Source: Gadus chalcogrammus
Taxonomy: Eukaryota > Chordata > Actinopteri > Gadiformes > Gadidae
Direction: 5' to 3'
Assembly: GCF_026213295.1 (NCBI RefSeq)
Contig: NC_079422.1
Coordinates: 19,613,325-19,677,324, forward strand
Length of the DNA stretch: 64,000 bases
The first letter of the stretch is position 1. Each line of letters opens with the position of its first letter. Shown piece by piece: positions 31,810 to 50,830 of this stretch. The notes beneath the pieces are model-generated. The model did no database searches, was not told the origin of the DNA, and saw nothing but the letters and a program-made list of their open reading frames with translations. The translations under genes were made by a program, and so were the position numbers.

Positions 31810-32568
31810 GGCGTATTAATTGGGGTTCGCTGGGTGGGTGGGCGCGTGCTGCGCAGGTACATGTTGTTTTTATTTCGAGCCCGACTTGGTAAATACAGAG
31901 AGCACGGAAAAGAGGAGGCAGGACAAGCTGTGAAAGCTTATTTTTTTTGCAATCAAGAGTTTTTGGAGAAGATTACGGAGAACAGAGGCGAGACTAACAA
32001 GAAACAAGCGGGAGGCCGCGTCACCACGCCAACCACTCCTGGTAATCAAACAGAGAGCTGGAGAGGTGTCTTTGGTCCCGTCGCCATGCCTTGCATGAGC
32101 ACAGACAGTATGATGGTGGTTCCCTGACCCCTTGACAATCCAATAGATTCCATTGTGTGAGGGATGACACAGAACAGAACGGAACAAACTGTACCATATT
32201 ATGCAGAAGAATATTGTACCAAGTATGATCTGTTGACATTCCCTCGGTTGTAAAACATGATGACAAAATACCCTCTATATGATTCCTCTTAAGATTCTGG
32301 CAGCCTCTTGTTCATAGTGAGTTTTTTTTACTTAAATACTTAAATCCTAGCTTACCAAATCTGCAGTCTCACTGCAACGTTTGGTGGACAAAAGAGCTCG
32401 ATCAAAAGGGAGATTTAGCGAGAAGGGGTTATATTTAAAGTTTAAGTGCATGTTCCAGCGTTACTCCTTGTCGGTCGATTTTTGCACAGTTCGCACAAAA
32501 CCCATAAAGCTGTGGTACATCTTGAACAGCATGGAAAATTTGGGCACCTGTGTAAACGCATAACTACT

Positions 32569-32574
32569 TTTATT
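32569..32574 (-). terminator. Candidate polyadenylation signal for zcwpw2
   Basis: TTTATT on the plus strand is AATAAA on the minus strand, about 365 bp beyond the proposed zcwpw2 stop codon. It is the first canonical hexamer I noticed in the right orientation. Confidence 0.35.
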
Positions 32575-32937
32575 AACAGTGAGATTTATAAACAGATTTA
32601 TAAACGAATTACATTTACAGCCTGAAGTCTATCAAGACATTTTCAGGTATTTAAATACCAATGCAAATATACACAACACTAGCAAAGGAACAAAAATAAA
32701 AAAATATTAAAATACCGTATTCATCAAATTAACAAAGTGGATCATGTCTCTGGTTAGCCTTTGGCGAACAAACAGTAATAAACAACAAAGAATAAAACAA
32801 AAAAAAGTAATTAAACGCAAATAAAGCTTACCATAGAGCCAACTGACATTGCTCAACACAGCTGCCCTTTGGTTTGAGCCTCCCAATCATAACCTATGGA
32901 TCTCCTCATTCGATCTGCCCTGGAGTCATCTGTCACG

Positions 32938-35900
32938 CTACAAGTTGCTTGGGCCAGGCTGTGAACCGAGGCTCCTCAGCTCCTCCGTGCTGGCTGCACT
33001 CTCAAACCTGAAGCCCTCGACGATCAAGGCATCGCCATCCTCCTCAATCCCGCCCTGACACAACCAGGAGCTCTGGTCCTGTTCAAAGAACACACAAGCC
33101 ATTGGACCTGGCTGTGGGCTCACACGCCTGAGTGTGATTTGTACAGGATCGCTCATGCCTCATCGCAATGTACTGTTTTTATTGGACCACTGTTAACCAA
33201 CAAATCAGCCAATCATCGAATCCAGATAATATAAACAACATGCGCCATGATGAAACAACATCGCCAGCTTTAATGCAAGATGTACCGAAGCATGCCCTTC
33301 AAACGTATGCAAGTAAGTGGAGCTGTGACAGCATCACGCTCACAGAAGAGAATAGGAGTTTTCTGATGTAACTGATCACATTTCTGAAAGTCAATTGCAA
33401 TCAAATGGAAAACCTTTTTCCCTTTCTATCGCACCCGTTTGGAGCAGAACCTAAACGAGTAGGATTGGAATATCAGCACCTCAAGTAGATCTATTTTCCC
33501 TGATAATTAAAAACGTACTGCTGATGGAATGTACATAGACAGGAGGACTCAATGTCCGTGCAGGCGTTGTCATTGTTTTTCTCACATTGATCTGATAAAT
33601 TTAGAAAATTCAAATCTCATTTGGAGAACTTAATTTAGAGCTCCACCTAGTGTATGTTTGAAGTTCAACACATTTGAGTATTTCAGTCATTTCTGTACCC
33701 AATGTCAATGATGCATATATCATTTATTAAACCCTAGGCTTAAGATATGCAAGATACTGAAAAGGGCGACACTATTATACTGCTATAACCGGCACAATAT
33801 ATTACGTGAATTGATGTGCATATAAACTGCCTACGGAAAGGTCTCCAGAAAAATCACCTCCACCTGACTTTGATCCCCAGCTAGTTCAGACACTGATTTA
33901 CACACAGTGCGCGCTCACACAAACACTCTCCCACACAGACACACACACAGACACACAGACACACACAAACACACACACATACATCCCGGCACCATCATTC
34001 GCAGTTTACTACTTTCAACAGGCTGTTTTAATTCAGATTTCAGCCATCCAATGTAATGAACAAAGTGCCCATTGCAGCTAAGTGAACAAATTTGAACATG
34101 GAGGAGAGAAACACAGATCTATCTGCCCGGTTAGTGATTCATACCTTGCTGTGTTTTTGTTTCTGTCTGGAGCCGCCGTTTGAGTCAAATTGTTTTATCA
34201 GGTCCTCAATGTCCCACATCAGCTTCTCGGCTTTAATCAATACTGCAGCAAAACAAAAACAGAAATTGATATTTGCCAGGCGATTATGAATATCCTGGCC
34301 TAGATGCTGAGACGCCATTTTGACCACAAAAAATTCCAAGCAAGACAAGCACGGCATGAACAGATTGTATGCTGAATGGCGATTCTTTCTTCTAAAGAAT
34401 TGTACAGAACTTTAGAGGCAAGTTTTGCAGCACTTACAGTAATTTGGTTGGAAGTGACATAAGAGGAGTCTTTCCTCACATGACATGTTTTTGATTTGTC
34501 CAGCCTCCTGTATGGCAATATTACATGACTTCCTGCCAGTTTTCGTAAGCGCTCTCAAATCCTATCAATTGACCGGGAAAAATTTAGAAAAACAACAATC
34601 GGTAAGTAACACTTTAAAGGGAGGAGAAATTAGCAAATGTTTGCAAACGGTTGAGGTATAGGAAGTGCAAAGTGTTCATATGAATGCTGCCAGAGCTTGT
34701 TGAAAACGAGGCCACTGGTAAATTAAATTAACAGAAGAGAATCACTCTATGAAGCACCTTCTCAGCAATGGATCGGTAGCTGCCTACACACTTGGCCATG
34801 GCCCAACATCTGCTGTGGGGGTTGCCCAGGAACTCAACATGGTAGCTGTGCACATCTCCATCTCCATCCTGTTTCAAGTGCATCCCGTTGCCTGGGTCCG
34901 GGCTCAAGACAGCTGGCCACCTAAAAGCAGATGACAAGACATTCTTGGTAAAAGGTCTAACTAACTACAAATTCAAAAAAATGACACATGGAAAAGTAAG
35001 TTCAAGTAAAAAATGTTTGCTTTGATAAATGAAATAAATCAACCAATGGATTGAAAAACTGTGACATTGTTCTTTGGAGAATTTTAACCTTGTGTAGCCT
35101 TTGCATCTATACAGTAGTTTGCAGGCCGCTCTGACCTCGTTATAAATACCCTTGTGTTTCAGTTTCACCTTGAAACAACAAACCATGAAACGTCCTTCTC
35201 TTGTTGGGTGTTTGAAGCCAAGTGAACAGCATATCGAGCTGCACTTAGGTGAGGAGATCTGTTTTTAAAAAAGAACTCGGCAGCCTCACAGTAAGCTATG
35301 TTGAGAGAGCCATGCACATTTCTCAGTATTATATCTCATATGACCTCGCCCCATCCCCATTTGAATTTGACACGCATTGTGTTTTATCACTGTGTGCTCC
35401 GCTATAGTGCTAGATGCCTTTTTTTATATTTCAAGATTCATGAAAAACAAAATCGATGAACCGTGAATACTAGGCTCTTTTATACACCTACCACGGCCAT
35501 CCCCTGATCTTTGCAGACACAAGACTGCCTACGGGGATCTGTGAGTAAACATAATCCAAGCCATGCTTTTTGAGCAGGGAGACACTTGGTAAGAGCTGCT
35601 GGGGCGCCGCACATGAGCTGTACACCGGATCGGGGTTCATGCTGCAGAACCAGGACTGCTCTGTGCTCAGCCTCACACCAACATCGCTCACCTAAGTTGC
35701 AATGATAAACAAGGAGATGAGATAAGGAGCGTGAACATGGACACAAGTTTAAGATAAAGTGATTTTTGGGTCAACATTAGAAAAATTGTGTTTTGGATTT
35801 CCTATTTGAAATGATGAAGCTAACATAAGAATAAAACTGCTCATAGAATTTTTAAGAGCTGTTATCAGATATTCAGAACGTATATCAGAAAAAAGAACTG

Positions 35901-36112
35901 GTCAGCATATATATATACATTTTATACATAGAACATTTTTTAATCACCTGAGGAATTAGCCTCCATTTCAAACAGCGTGGTGTTTCACACTGGACCCATA
36001 TTTGATTCTCTTCCACATGTGAAGATTCGTTGTGACTCTTAACGTTCTTGGTGGTGCTGGGTGATTTACGTAGTCGAGTCCCCGGTACAACAGAGCTGGG
36101 GGGATGTGCCAT
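32938..36112 (-). CDS. zcwpw2: ZCWPW2-like histone reader (CW zinc finger + PWWP), six coding exons
   Basis: Predicted nuclear histone-methylation reader: CW fingers bind methylated H3K4 and PWWP domains methylated H3K36 (family knowledge). Exons on the minus strand are 36112-35948, 35691-35492, 34920-34758, 34507-34438, 34242-34145 and 33078-32938, giving about 278 residues with consistent phases and no internal stop. The CW signature is visible as WVQC, Cys42-x4-Cys47, LKWR, then Cys71-x10-Cys82. The PWWP motif (residues 121-124) is rebuilt exactly across the exon 2/3 junction, followed by HSYHVEFLGNP and CWA. The exon 3 donor is ambiguous (34758 or 34746, both in phase). The last exon, acidic and ending in TAG, is less certain. 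The start ATG is the first in the CW exon; an upstream non-coding exon is likely (acceptor at 36156-36158). The name rests on domain order and the azi2 neighbour; zcwpw1 is the alternative. Confidence 0.85.
33901..33981. repeat. Impure (CA)n repeat in the last zcwpw2 intron
   Basis: ACACAGACACACACACAG-type sequence between the last two proposed zcwpw2 exons. The copy near 62475-62555 has the same structure. Confidence 0.85.
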
Positions 36113-36499
36113 CGTCAGTGCTCCTTGACTGCCCCCTATGTGACGATATGAAACACTGCAAATGAAAATATGTAAAATAAGGAATGTCAAAAATTTAACA
36201 ACATTGTATAAACTGTCTATAATATAAAAAAAATCTACAATACGCAACAAATCGTGTAAACTAAATTGGAATGGTCAAAATAATGAAGCTAACTTGGCTT
36301 AGCTTAACTAAATTTAAACTGACTATCGAAACTACGGTAGGCCTAATTGCAAAATTAGATAACACCTAATTAGCAATGAGGGAAACAATTACACTAATTA
36401 AAATAAACACAAACCATTAACGTTGGTGGGCTCTTTGTGTGGTTGTGCTCCAAAATTCATCGTCAAACAACCATTAATATTTTTCCTAGACTAAAAATG

Positions 36500-36600
36500 T
36501 TCAGACCGTCACGTGAAGAAGCACCACGCGACCACCAGTAGGCCTAAAGGTGCCACGCGACCACCAGCACCTCGAACTTGTAGCAACCTTGCCATCTGTG
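36500..36600. promoter_or_regulatory. Candidate zcwpw2 upstream region: E-box and 29-bp tandem repeat
   Basis: A palindromic TCACGTGA (CACGTG core at 36510-36515) is followed by two exact copies of CCACGCGACCACCAG at 36524-36538 and 36553-36567, period 29 bp. It lies about 400 bp upstream of the zcwpw2 start codon on the minus strand and immediately next to a Harbinger insertion. The promoter role is inferred from position and the E-box. Confidence 0.35.
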
Positions 36601-36731
36601 CCAACTGTGGGGTATTCCACGAACGGAGCTTTAACAAAAAAAAGAGTTAACGCTGAACTCTAGGTTGATTGCTGTCGGTTCCACCGCACGGGTTATGCAT
36701 TAGTTCAACCAACACGGGGATGGTTAACACA

Positions 36732-37278
36732 ATGGCGAAACGGGCCGCTTATTTCAATGAAATTGAACTCCAGCTTCTCCTGGAGAGCTATGACGAGGAG
36801 AAGGAAATTATCACAAGAAAAGGGAACGCCAAAGCCTCTGCAACCCGGAGAACAAAAGCCTGGCAGCGGATCGCTGACCGCGTAAATGCGTTAGTTACAT
36901 GTCGAAAGCATGATCCTTAATATTTGAGCCAATCTATTAATATCCCAGTTAAGCATTCTTAACGTTCCTACCACATAACCCTTTCTTCTAAAAAAAATAT
37001 GCACTCCGATCATTCCGATGGCTCCCAAGCAGTCCAGTCAGCGGATCAAGTAAAAATGAAGTATAAAAACATACAAACTTGTAAGCTGTTCCCACCATCG
37101 TATTGGTATAAATTTAAATAAGCCCTTTTTTTAAGACAATCGTGAAAAGGCCGACAGTCGGCGGACTGGATCTGGCCCTCAAATTGTCTTGACCCCGGTG
37201 GAGCAGCTGTTGATAGACATAAATTCAGGGCACCCTGGCATGGAGGGGGTAGGCTACCTGGAGGTACCTCCTCAGTGA
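36732..37278 (+). pseudogene. Myb/SANT-like protein gene of the Harbinger element
   Basis: The first exon-like part (ATG at 36732, in-frame stop at 36918) reads MAKRAAYFNEIELQLLLESY and then KAWQRIADRVNA, the typical Myb/SANT-like fold of Harbinger accessory proteins. The next domain piece, DQVKMKYKNIQT, lies at about 37042-37080 after an AG acceptor and ends at a GTAAGC donor. A third piece at 37147-37278 reads KADSRRTGSG and LTPVEQLLIDINSGHPG, the usual tail of these proteins, and ends at TGA. So it may be a three-exon gene and not simply broken, but expression from a dead element is doubtful. It would bind transposon DNA and help transposase enter the nucleus (family knowledge). Confidence 0.6.
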
Positions 37279-37585
37279 GTCAGGGGGCATGTGAGGGTAC
37301 CCCACTGGCTGAATGTAGGTTTTTGTGTTTTTCTTGTACTTAAGATTTTGTTTGTCTGCGAAGTAACACATACAAACCGTGTGCGTGCCACGGCGCAAAT
37401 TTTCCAAATGTTTTTTTTTGGTAACTGGGTAGAAAACCTAAAAGTGACAATTCATCAACTTCACAGATCAAGATGGATTAGTGCTTGTAATGAAGCCGTC
37501 GGCTACGAACGAACATGCTCCAGTGGATGTAAGTCCGTTAGGACTATTTTATACTTTCTGTTGTAAGCGCCTCGGCATAGTAGGC

Positions 37586-37971
37586 CTACTCAGCCAATAT
37601 TGCTCTTGGTCCGGACATGGATGGGTCATCTGAAAGAACTGAGACGTGCTCAGCATCTCCAACATTATAGATAAAACTCATTTGCAAAAAACGGAGGGCT
37701 ACGCAAATAGTCTGGAGTGAACTGAGGCCAGGTCCTCGATTGTTAGTGTTGGCTATGTAAGGCTGGAGAAGGCTATTTAAATATATTAAAGATTTGCGCG
37801 AGAATCTATATCTCTCAAGCAAAAAGTCATCCGATATGCCAAGATGTCGAGCAGTGGTCTTATTAATCGCTCCCGGTGGATTGCACGAATAATTTGCGCT
37901 CCGGTATCAACAGGCCTCTCATCAAAAGGGTGAACGTGGGTTGAAATACCCAAAACCGGGTTATGTTCCAA
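37586..37971 (-). pseudogene. HARBI1-type transposase, truncated and frameshifted
   Basis: Minus-strand frame 37971-37786 contains DTGAQIIRAIHRERLIRPLL. The overlapping frame 37822-37586 continues with LLERYRFSRKSLIYLNSLL, then PYIANTNNRG, LQTICVALRF and YNVGDAEHVS, all typical of the N-terminal third of HARBI1-like nucleases. The switch between frames near 37825 indicates a small indel. After GDAEHVS the family similarity stops, and the DDE catalytic region is missing. Not functional as seen. Confidence 0.7.
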
Positions 37972-38379
37972 ATTTTACCTGCGCAAAACCTGCTCCGACC
38001 AGGTTTGATTCAGAGCATATGTTTCTATAGTAACTAACATACCGTGTTCATGTTGGAACAGAAAACCTAGGGTTACCGCAAACCCTGGGTTAATTTACCC
38101 GGTTATGTGATAAAACCGGCTTTGTGGAATATCCCTCAACTATGATCTCTTGACATCAAGTCGGGCCATGTTGTAAACTCGTTTTTCTTTTATATAGGAT
38201 TTATACTTTTCCATAAATTACCTCAAATGTTTTATTCTTTGGTTTTTTTTAAGTAACATTCAACCGTTTTTTAAAGAGCGCCACACAAACACTACACATC
38301 TCATCTTTTAAGGAACATCCAACCCGTGTGAAAGATCGCCTCGCACACACGACACATCGCCTACTCCGTGCTTTTATTT

Positions 38380-38604
38380 TGAAGGCACTCAAACTCTGGC
38401 TCCCCCCGGAAGTTTATGTTTTCCCCTCACCTGTCAGCTCTGACACGGTGGTGGAAGTGTCGTCTGGCTTCCTTTGTTTTTCAACCCAGAGACGGATCGC
38501 CACTTCCCCCCCCCCGCCCCCCGACGGTGAAAACATCTATACCCATGCACGACAACACACACATCGACGACGACGCGACACACACTCGACCGTAATCTGA
38601 GACG
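38380..38604 (+). promoter_or_regulatory. azi2: Candidate azi2 promoter and non-coding first exon
   Basis: A moderately CpG-rich stretch ends in a consensus splice donor, GACG|GTGAGT, with the GT at 38605-38606. It lies upstream of the azi2 initiation exon, whose 5' side has a pyrimidine-rich acceptor at 40213-40214 (a weaker AG is at 40083-40084). This fits a non-coding first exon and an intron of about 1.6 kb. The transcription start is not visible and there is no TATA box. Confidence 0.4.
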
Positions 38605-38679
38605 GTGAGTAGTGGACGACGGCGTCCCGCGGCATCGGCGGTAGTAGCTTAGCCCTAGCCTCACCAGACGGCCACTAGC

Positions 38680-38727
38680 CAGTGTTGCCAGATTGGGCGG
38701 GAAATATGGCCCAATCTGGCAACACTG
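38680..38727. mobile_element. Tiny hAT-like palindrome in azi2 intron 1
   Basis: A 48-bp near-perfect hairpin: CAGTGTTGCCAGATTGGGC on the left and GCCCAATCTGGCAACACTG on the right, with a 10-bp loop. CAG...CTG ends are typical of hAT elements. The flanking octamers CCACTAGC and CCAGTGGC match at 6 of 8 positions, as a decayed 8-bp target duplication would, but they also extend the palindrome, so this is ambiguous. Confidence 0.45.
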
Positions 38728-38735
38728 CCAGTGGC

Positions 38736-40214
38736 GAGCATTAGCCAACGGTCTAGGATAGATGTGATCACAACAGATCGATCACGGTGATCGGCTGCCT
38801 AACATGATCGACATGTCTGGGGTGTATCGTGTGTTGTCTTTGCTGTGTTGGGATGCATGTTTGTTTTGTGTGTTGGTGTGAGGGCTGTCAACAGAGTTGT
38901 TAACTGTCCTGTGTTAGCTTCGTAAATAACAAGAGAAACCTTCGTTGTTTACAAGGTTTCCCTGCCCTGGACGTTGTCTGGTTTTCCTATTTTGATTATT
39001 CCCCAGCTTTCCCTTGATTGTAACCCTGGTGGGTTGTGTTATTAACTCCTTGTTAGAGGATGCAGTCATCCAAGCGCTGTGTGTTGTCGGGTATCGTTTC
39101 TATGTTAGTTTCGTTTTGTAGCCCCTTCGTGGTCGGCGACGTTCACAGATCAGCTGTAAGGGATCGGACTGTCATTGACGTGTCAGGTGTTTGAATCGGT
39201 CTAAACACTTCCCTTTGTGGTTCACTCCATCGGTAACAGGGTATTTTATTTATAAAGTACGTCCTTTAAAAGTTGCTCGTCGTTTGCTGCATCATCGCCT
39301 GCTGACATCACCAGTCAGGTGCACCCTGTGACCCGCACCGGCGAGCCAAAGTCACTGTGGAGCATCATGTATTATTAACGCTTCTTGTGGTTCCTCATGT
39401 GCAATTCGATGTCAACCGACTAACGGGAAACCATTGAATATAATGGTGCACATGTGATGTTTTTAGGAAGGCTCGTGCCTGCTTAGTGGACTTGCGTCCT
39501 TTAGAATCAGTAGATGTGACGTGACCGTGACGTAATACGATTGAGATATGAGGTGTCACGGTGTACCACATTGTTGAACAGATGCATGTTATACATGTGT
39601 TGTATATGCTATATTACCACATAGTTCAATGTCATTGGATTTATTTAACATGATTTAGAATACGGGATAATTATAGACAGGTAGACTGTTGAATTTTGTG
39701 TTATTACTAATTATGGTGCCATAATACATTCGTATTAATAACGCTGTGCTATAAATATCCCATTTGCCTATTTGATGACCTCTTGTCAAAGATAAAGCTG
39801 CCATCTTGCCTTGCGCTATAACCACAACATTTGATTATATACCTCAAGGCCTTATCTAATTAACAGTTGGTGCAGTATGTTGAGTTTAATTTATAGTTCC
39901 AAGATAAAACTAGGAACGGGTGGTGCGGTTACATTTATCCCAATAATTATGGGGAAAACACCATTCTTAACAATATAACTTAGAGTCATTACATTCAGGA
40001 ATATGCACCTTAAAAAAAATGATAGATCAGACTCAAACAAGTCTTCTTCGTCATTGATGTTTTAAACCTCACATGCGTCAACAGGATATGACGATAAGTC
40101 CTCATCTTCATTTCACGATGACGACACAACACCGTTCAAAGATGACAATCTGCAATACTGAATCATTGTCAAGCCCCCGAGCTAACTCTTCCCCTTCCCT
40201 CCCGTGCATCGCAG
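38736..40214. other. azi2 first intron, nothing further recognised
   Basis: Unique, AT-rich towards its 3' half. I see no nested gene, repeat or RNA gene here beyond the small palindrome at its left end. Confidence 0.4.
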
Positions 40215-40249
40215 CCCTGCCCTCTGCTGCCGCGCGGGCCTGTGCAGGC

Positions 40250-48278
<8,029 letters not shown>

Positions 48279-48637
48279 GCCCCCCCCCCCCCCCCCGAGG
48301 GACAGATGGGTGGGGCGAAGGAGAGGACGAGCGAACTATGGGATCCTTCGGCCCTGCCGCATAGCTACCACCTCACCTGCCTTACGATAAGAACAGTCCT
48401 CTTGACCAAACTGGATTGAACTGGATCCACGTTGCCGGATAGGGGCGGGGGGGGGGTGGGGGGCTGTCATGAGTCACTGCCCTTTGAACATGGCTCCCCT
48501 TTGTGGTCGGTCTTTTCCCACCACGTCGGTTGGTGGGGAACACGTCTGACTTCTGACTGATAAAAAGAACGAAGAAACTGGGTGTTAGGTCTGCGCGTGC
48601 ATTTTATGTTGCGTGTGTGTATGGGAGCCTCTAGGGT

Positions 48638-48767
<130 letters not shown>

Positions 48768-48810
48768 AGAATTAAGGGTGCTTCTAGTGTGTGTGTGTGC
48801 GTGCGTATAT

Positions 48811-48996
48811 GGGTGCCTCTAGTGTGCATGTGCAGCTGTGTTTGTGTGTGTATGTGTCTGTCTGCATCTGTGTCTGTTTGTGGGTGCCTCTTGTGTGCGT
48901 GTGCAGCTCTGTGTGTGTGTGTATGGGTGCCTCTTGTGTGCGTGTGCAGCTCTGTGTGTGTGTATGGGTGCCTCTTGTGTGCACGTGCAGCTCTGC
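48811..48996. repeat. Minisatellite, 41-43 bp unit, in the azi2 3' UTR
   Basis: Units begin GGGTGCCTCTTGTGTGCGTG, continue TGCAGCTCTGTGTG, and start at 48811, 48882, 48925 and 48966. Related partial units (GGGAGCCTCTAGGG near 48623 and GGGTGCTTCTAG near 48777) flank the pure TG tract, suggesting that the microsatellite expanded inside one unit. Confidence 0.85.
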
Positions 48997-50830
48997 ACAG
49001 GGGCACCTCCTCGCCTGGCAGCGTCCACTCACCTAATAAATCTCGACAGGGCTCTACACGCCTCTCCATCCAACGAAGGATCTTATAATAGAGCTAGAAC
49101 TTGTTGTTTTTTTTAACTATAAACTCTGTACTCTCTCTCTCCAATGTAAGTCTGTTTATATTGGACCGTTGTAAAGTAGAAAAGGGGGCGTGGCCTCCCG
49201 TGGTTGTTGGATGCCCATGTGAAGGATGTTTTGTTTGCGTACAGTGGTGGCTAATATACAGTAAACCTTTTTAAGGGAAGAGCTTCATTCCAAAGTGTAA
49301 GGAAGAATTTATTTATTTATTTTAATCTTTTTTTAATAGTTCCACACACTTTTTTCACTAGCTGGATCAAGTAAAAAAAACGACCAAGGCATGTTCAGGC
49401 CAAAAAAAAACATGTTTGTTTTTTTGGGAACTATAATATGATTGACACGTTTGTTCTAACAGAAGCCTTTTTTTGTAATTTATTTGTAATTATTAGTTAA
49501 TAATCACCAAGGTGGTCAATTTCATCAAAAAACTGGATGAATTTCAACTTCAACCTCACTGGTACCAAAAAAAAAACGACAAAAACGTAAAAGAATTCCA
49601 ACAATGGCTCAACTGTTTACACTTTCACACAATTCAACATCTCAAGCCTCCTGAATCTCATGCCACACATTTTACATAAATCTCTCAGCGCTGATGTGGA
49701 ACACCATCATGTGCGCTGTGGTTTTATTTCTCTCTTCTTCTTTCGAGTGAAATTGTAACGGGGACGTTGAGACGCAAGGCCTGGGTATTTTAAAAGTTGT
49801 TTCGTGGTAGAAAAACTTACATATTTTGTGATCGTAACCGAAAAGTAAAAACGGTTGAACTTAATTCTTGAGTGTATTGAAGGGTTGTCATGCTGCACTG
49901 GATTGTTATCGCATTTATTTTATTTTGCTTTCTCAGTGCTCCCACAAACCTTTTCGCTGTTGTGTAATTACGAAAGTTCATCAAGTAAAACTGTGTTTTG
50001 AAAGAAATAAGAAAGAATCTGGAAAGCGCTTGTAATAAGCAAAACAATCCTCGGACACAATTGTATGTACACTGCAACACTGGAACGAACAAAAAACAGC
50101 CCATCAAGTGTGAATACCATGTGAAGCCTTCATGGGTAGTATAGAAGGACAAGGTTTCAGTCAGTATATAGGGGAACACACCACAAAAACGTATCGCAGT
50201 AAACTATATCAATGTATATGACAGGCTTTTTAAAGTATTTTTTATGGTTTTGTTTCATCCGCAAGGCCAGATTTATGTACTCCTCCAGACAAATTGATTT
50301 AGCCTAGCTGAACCACCAGCCCAACCACCCGCCAGATTTTCAGTGTGTTCAAGAGTCGTCTGCCTTTTTGGGGGTGGGGGAAGTGGTGGGCGTGGGGATG
50401 CCTGGTGAATATTCAACCTGTATAGTAATGTGAGCCATGGCTTTGACACGTAGTGGGAGCGCGGAGCACACAAGTCTGTGGTTGTGAAAAGAGATTATCG
50501 TCTGCTTCTCCTTAGGTCCTCAACTCTGGTTTGTCACACGATCAATGATTCCTTGATTTTTAAAACGAAAAAATTTCTTTTACAGCTGCGGTAGTTTCAT
50601 ACTTCTGTGAACGATTTGCAAACCAAAATGCAATGTACAGTAGACATGGATTATATTTTAGAATTATTGCACTCAGACTGTTTGTAAATATGGCAAACTA
50701 AAAGAAGGAATGAATGAGTGTGACTGTGTCCCTTTTTTTTAGTTCTGAAATTAATTCCTGATGGTTTAATCATATCTGATTCAACGGCTTTCTGTTACAT
50801 TAAACGTATATTAGAAAACAATCGTCACAA

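Larger units (their letters stand above)
24528..35430. repeat. Large duplicated block, copy 1
   Basis: This 10.9-kb segment recurs in the same orientation at 53116-64000. The copies agree nearly base for base, including unique sequence, microsatellites and zcwpw2 exons, with scattered single-base substitutions and small indels mostly in homopolymers or dinucleotide runs. The left limit is set only by the N-gap that starts copy 2, and the right limit by the window end, so the true duplication may be longer. A second haplotype placed in the scaffold is the simplest reading. Confidence 0.97.
36609..38135. mobile_element. Decayed PIF/Harbinger DNA transposon
   Basis: The ends carry a short inverted repeat: GGGGTATTCCAC at 36609-36620 and GTGGAATATCCC at 38124-38135. 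Inside are the two gene types diagnostic of Harbinger elements. A Myb/SANT-like protein is on the plus strand (36732-37278), and an N-terminal HARBI1-type transposase fragment is on the minus strand (37586-37971). The transposase is frameshifted and lacks its catalytic part, so the copy is non-autonomous. A CAACT near both ends (36602-36606 and 38137-38141) could be the remains of a target duplication, but Harbinger duplications are usually 3 bp, so the exact limits are uncertain. Confidence 0.75.

Noticed and set aside
31729..32127. 132-codon plus-strand frame present in both block copies
   Set aside because: It starts in a dispersed 80-bp repeat and has no known domain. The coding strand of the neighbouring gene is the opposite one.
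32849..33058. 69-codon plus-strand frame over the proposed last zcwpw2 exon
   Set aside because: The minus-strand reading has an acceptor in the correct phase after the previous zcwpw2 exon and a good stop. The plus-strand frame has neither a domain nor splice support.
36609..38135. Inverted ORF pair considered as a host regulatory gene system
   Set aside because: Terminal inverted repeats plus Myb-like and HARBI1-like proteins identify a Harbinger transposon, and the transposase is broken.
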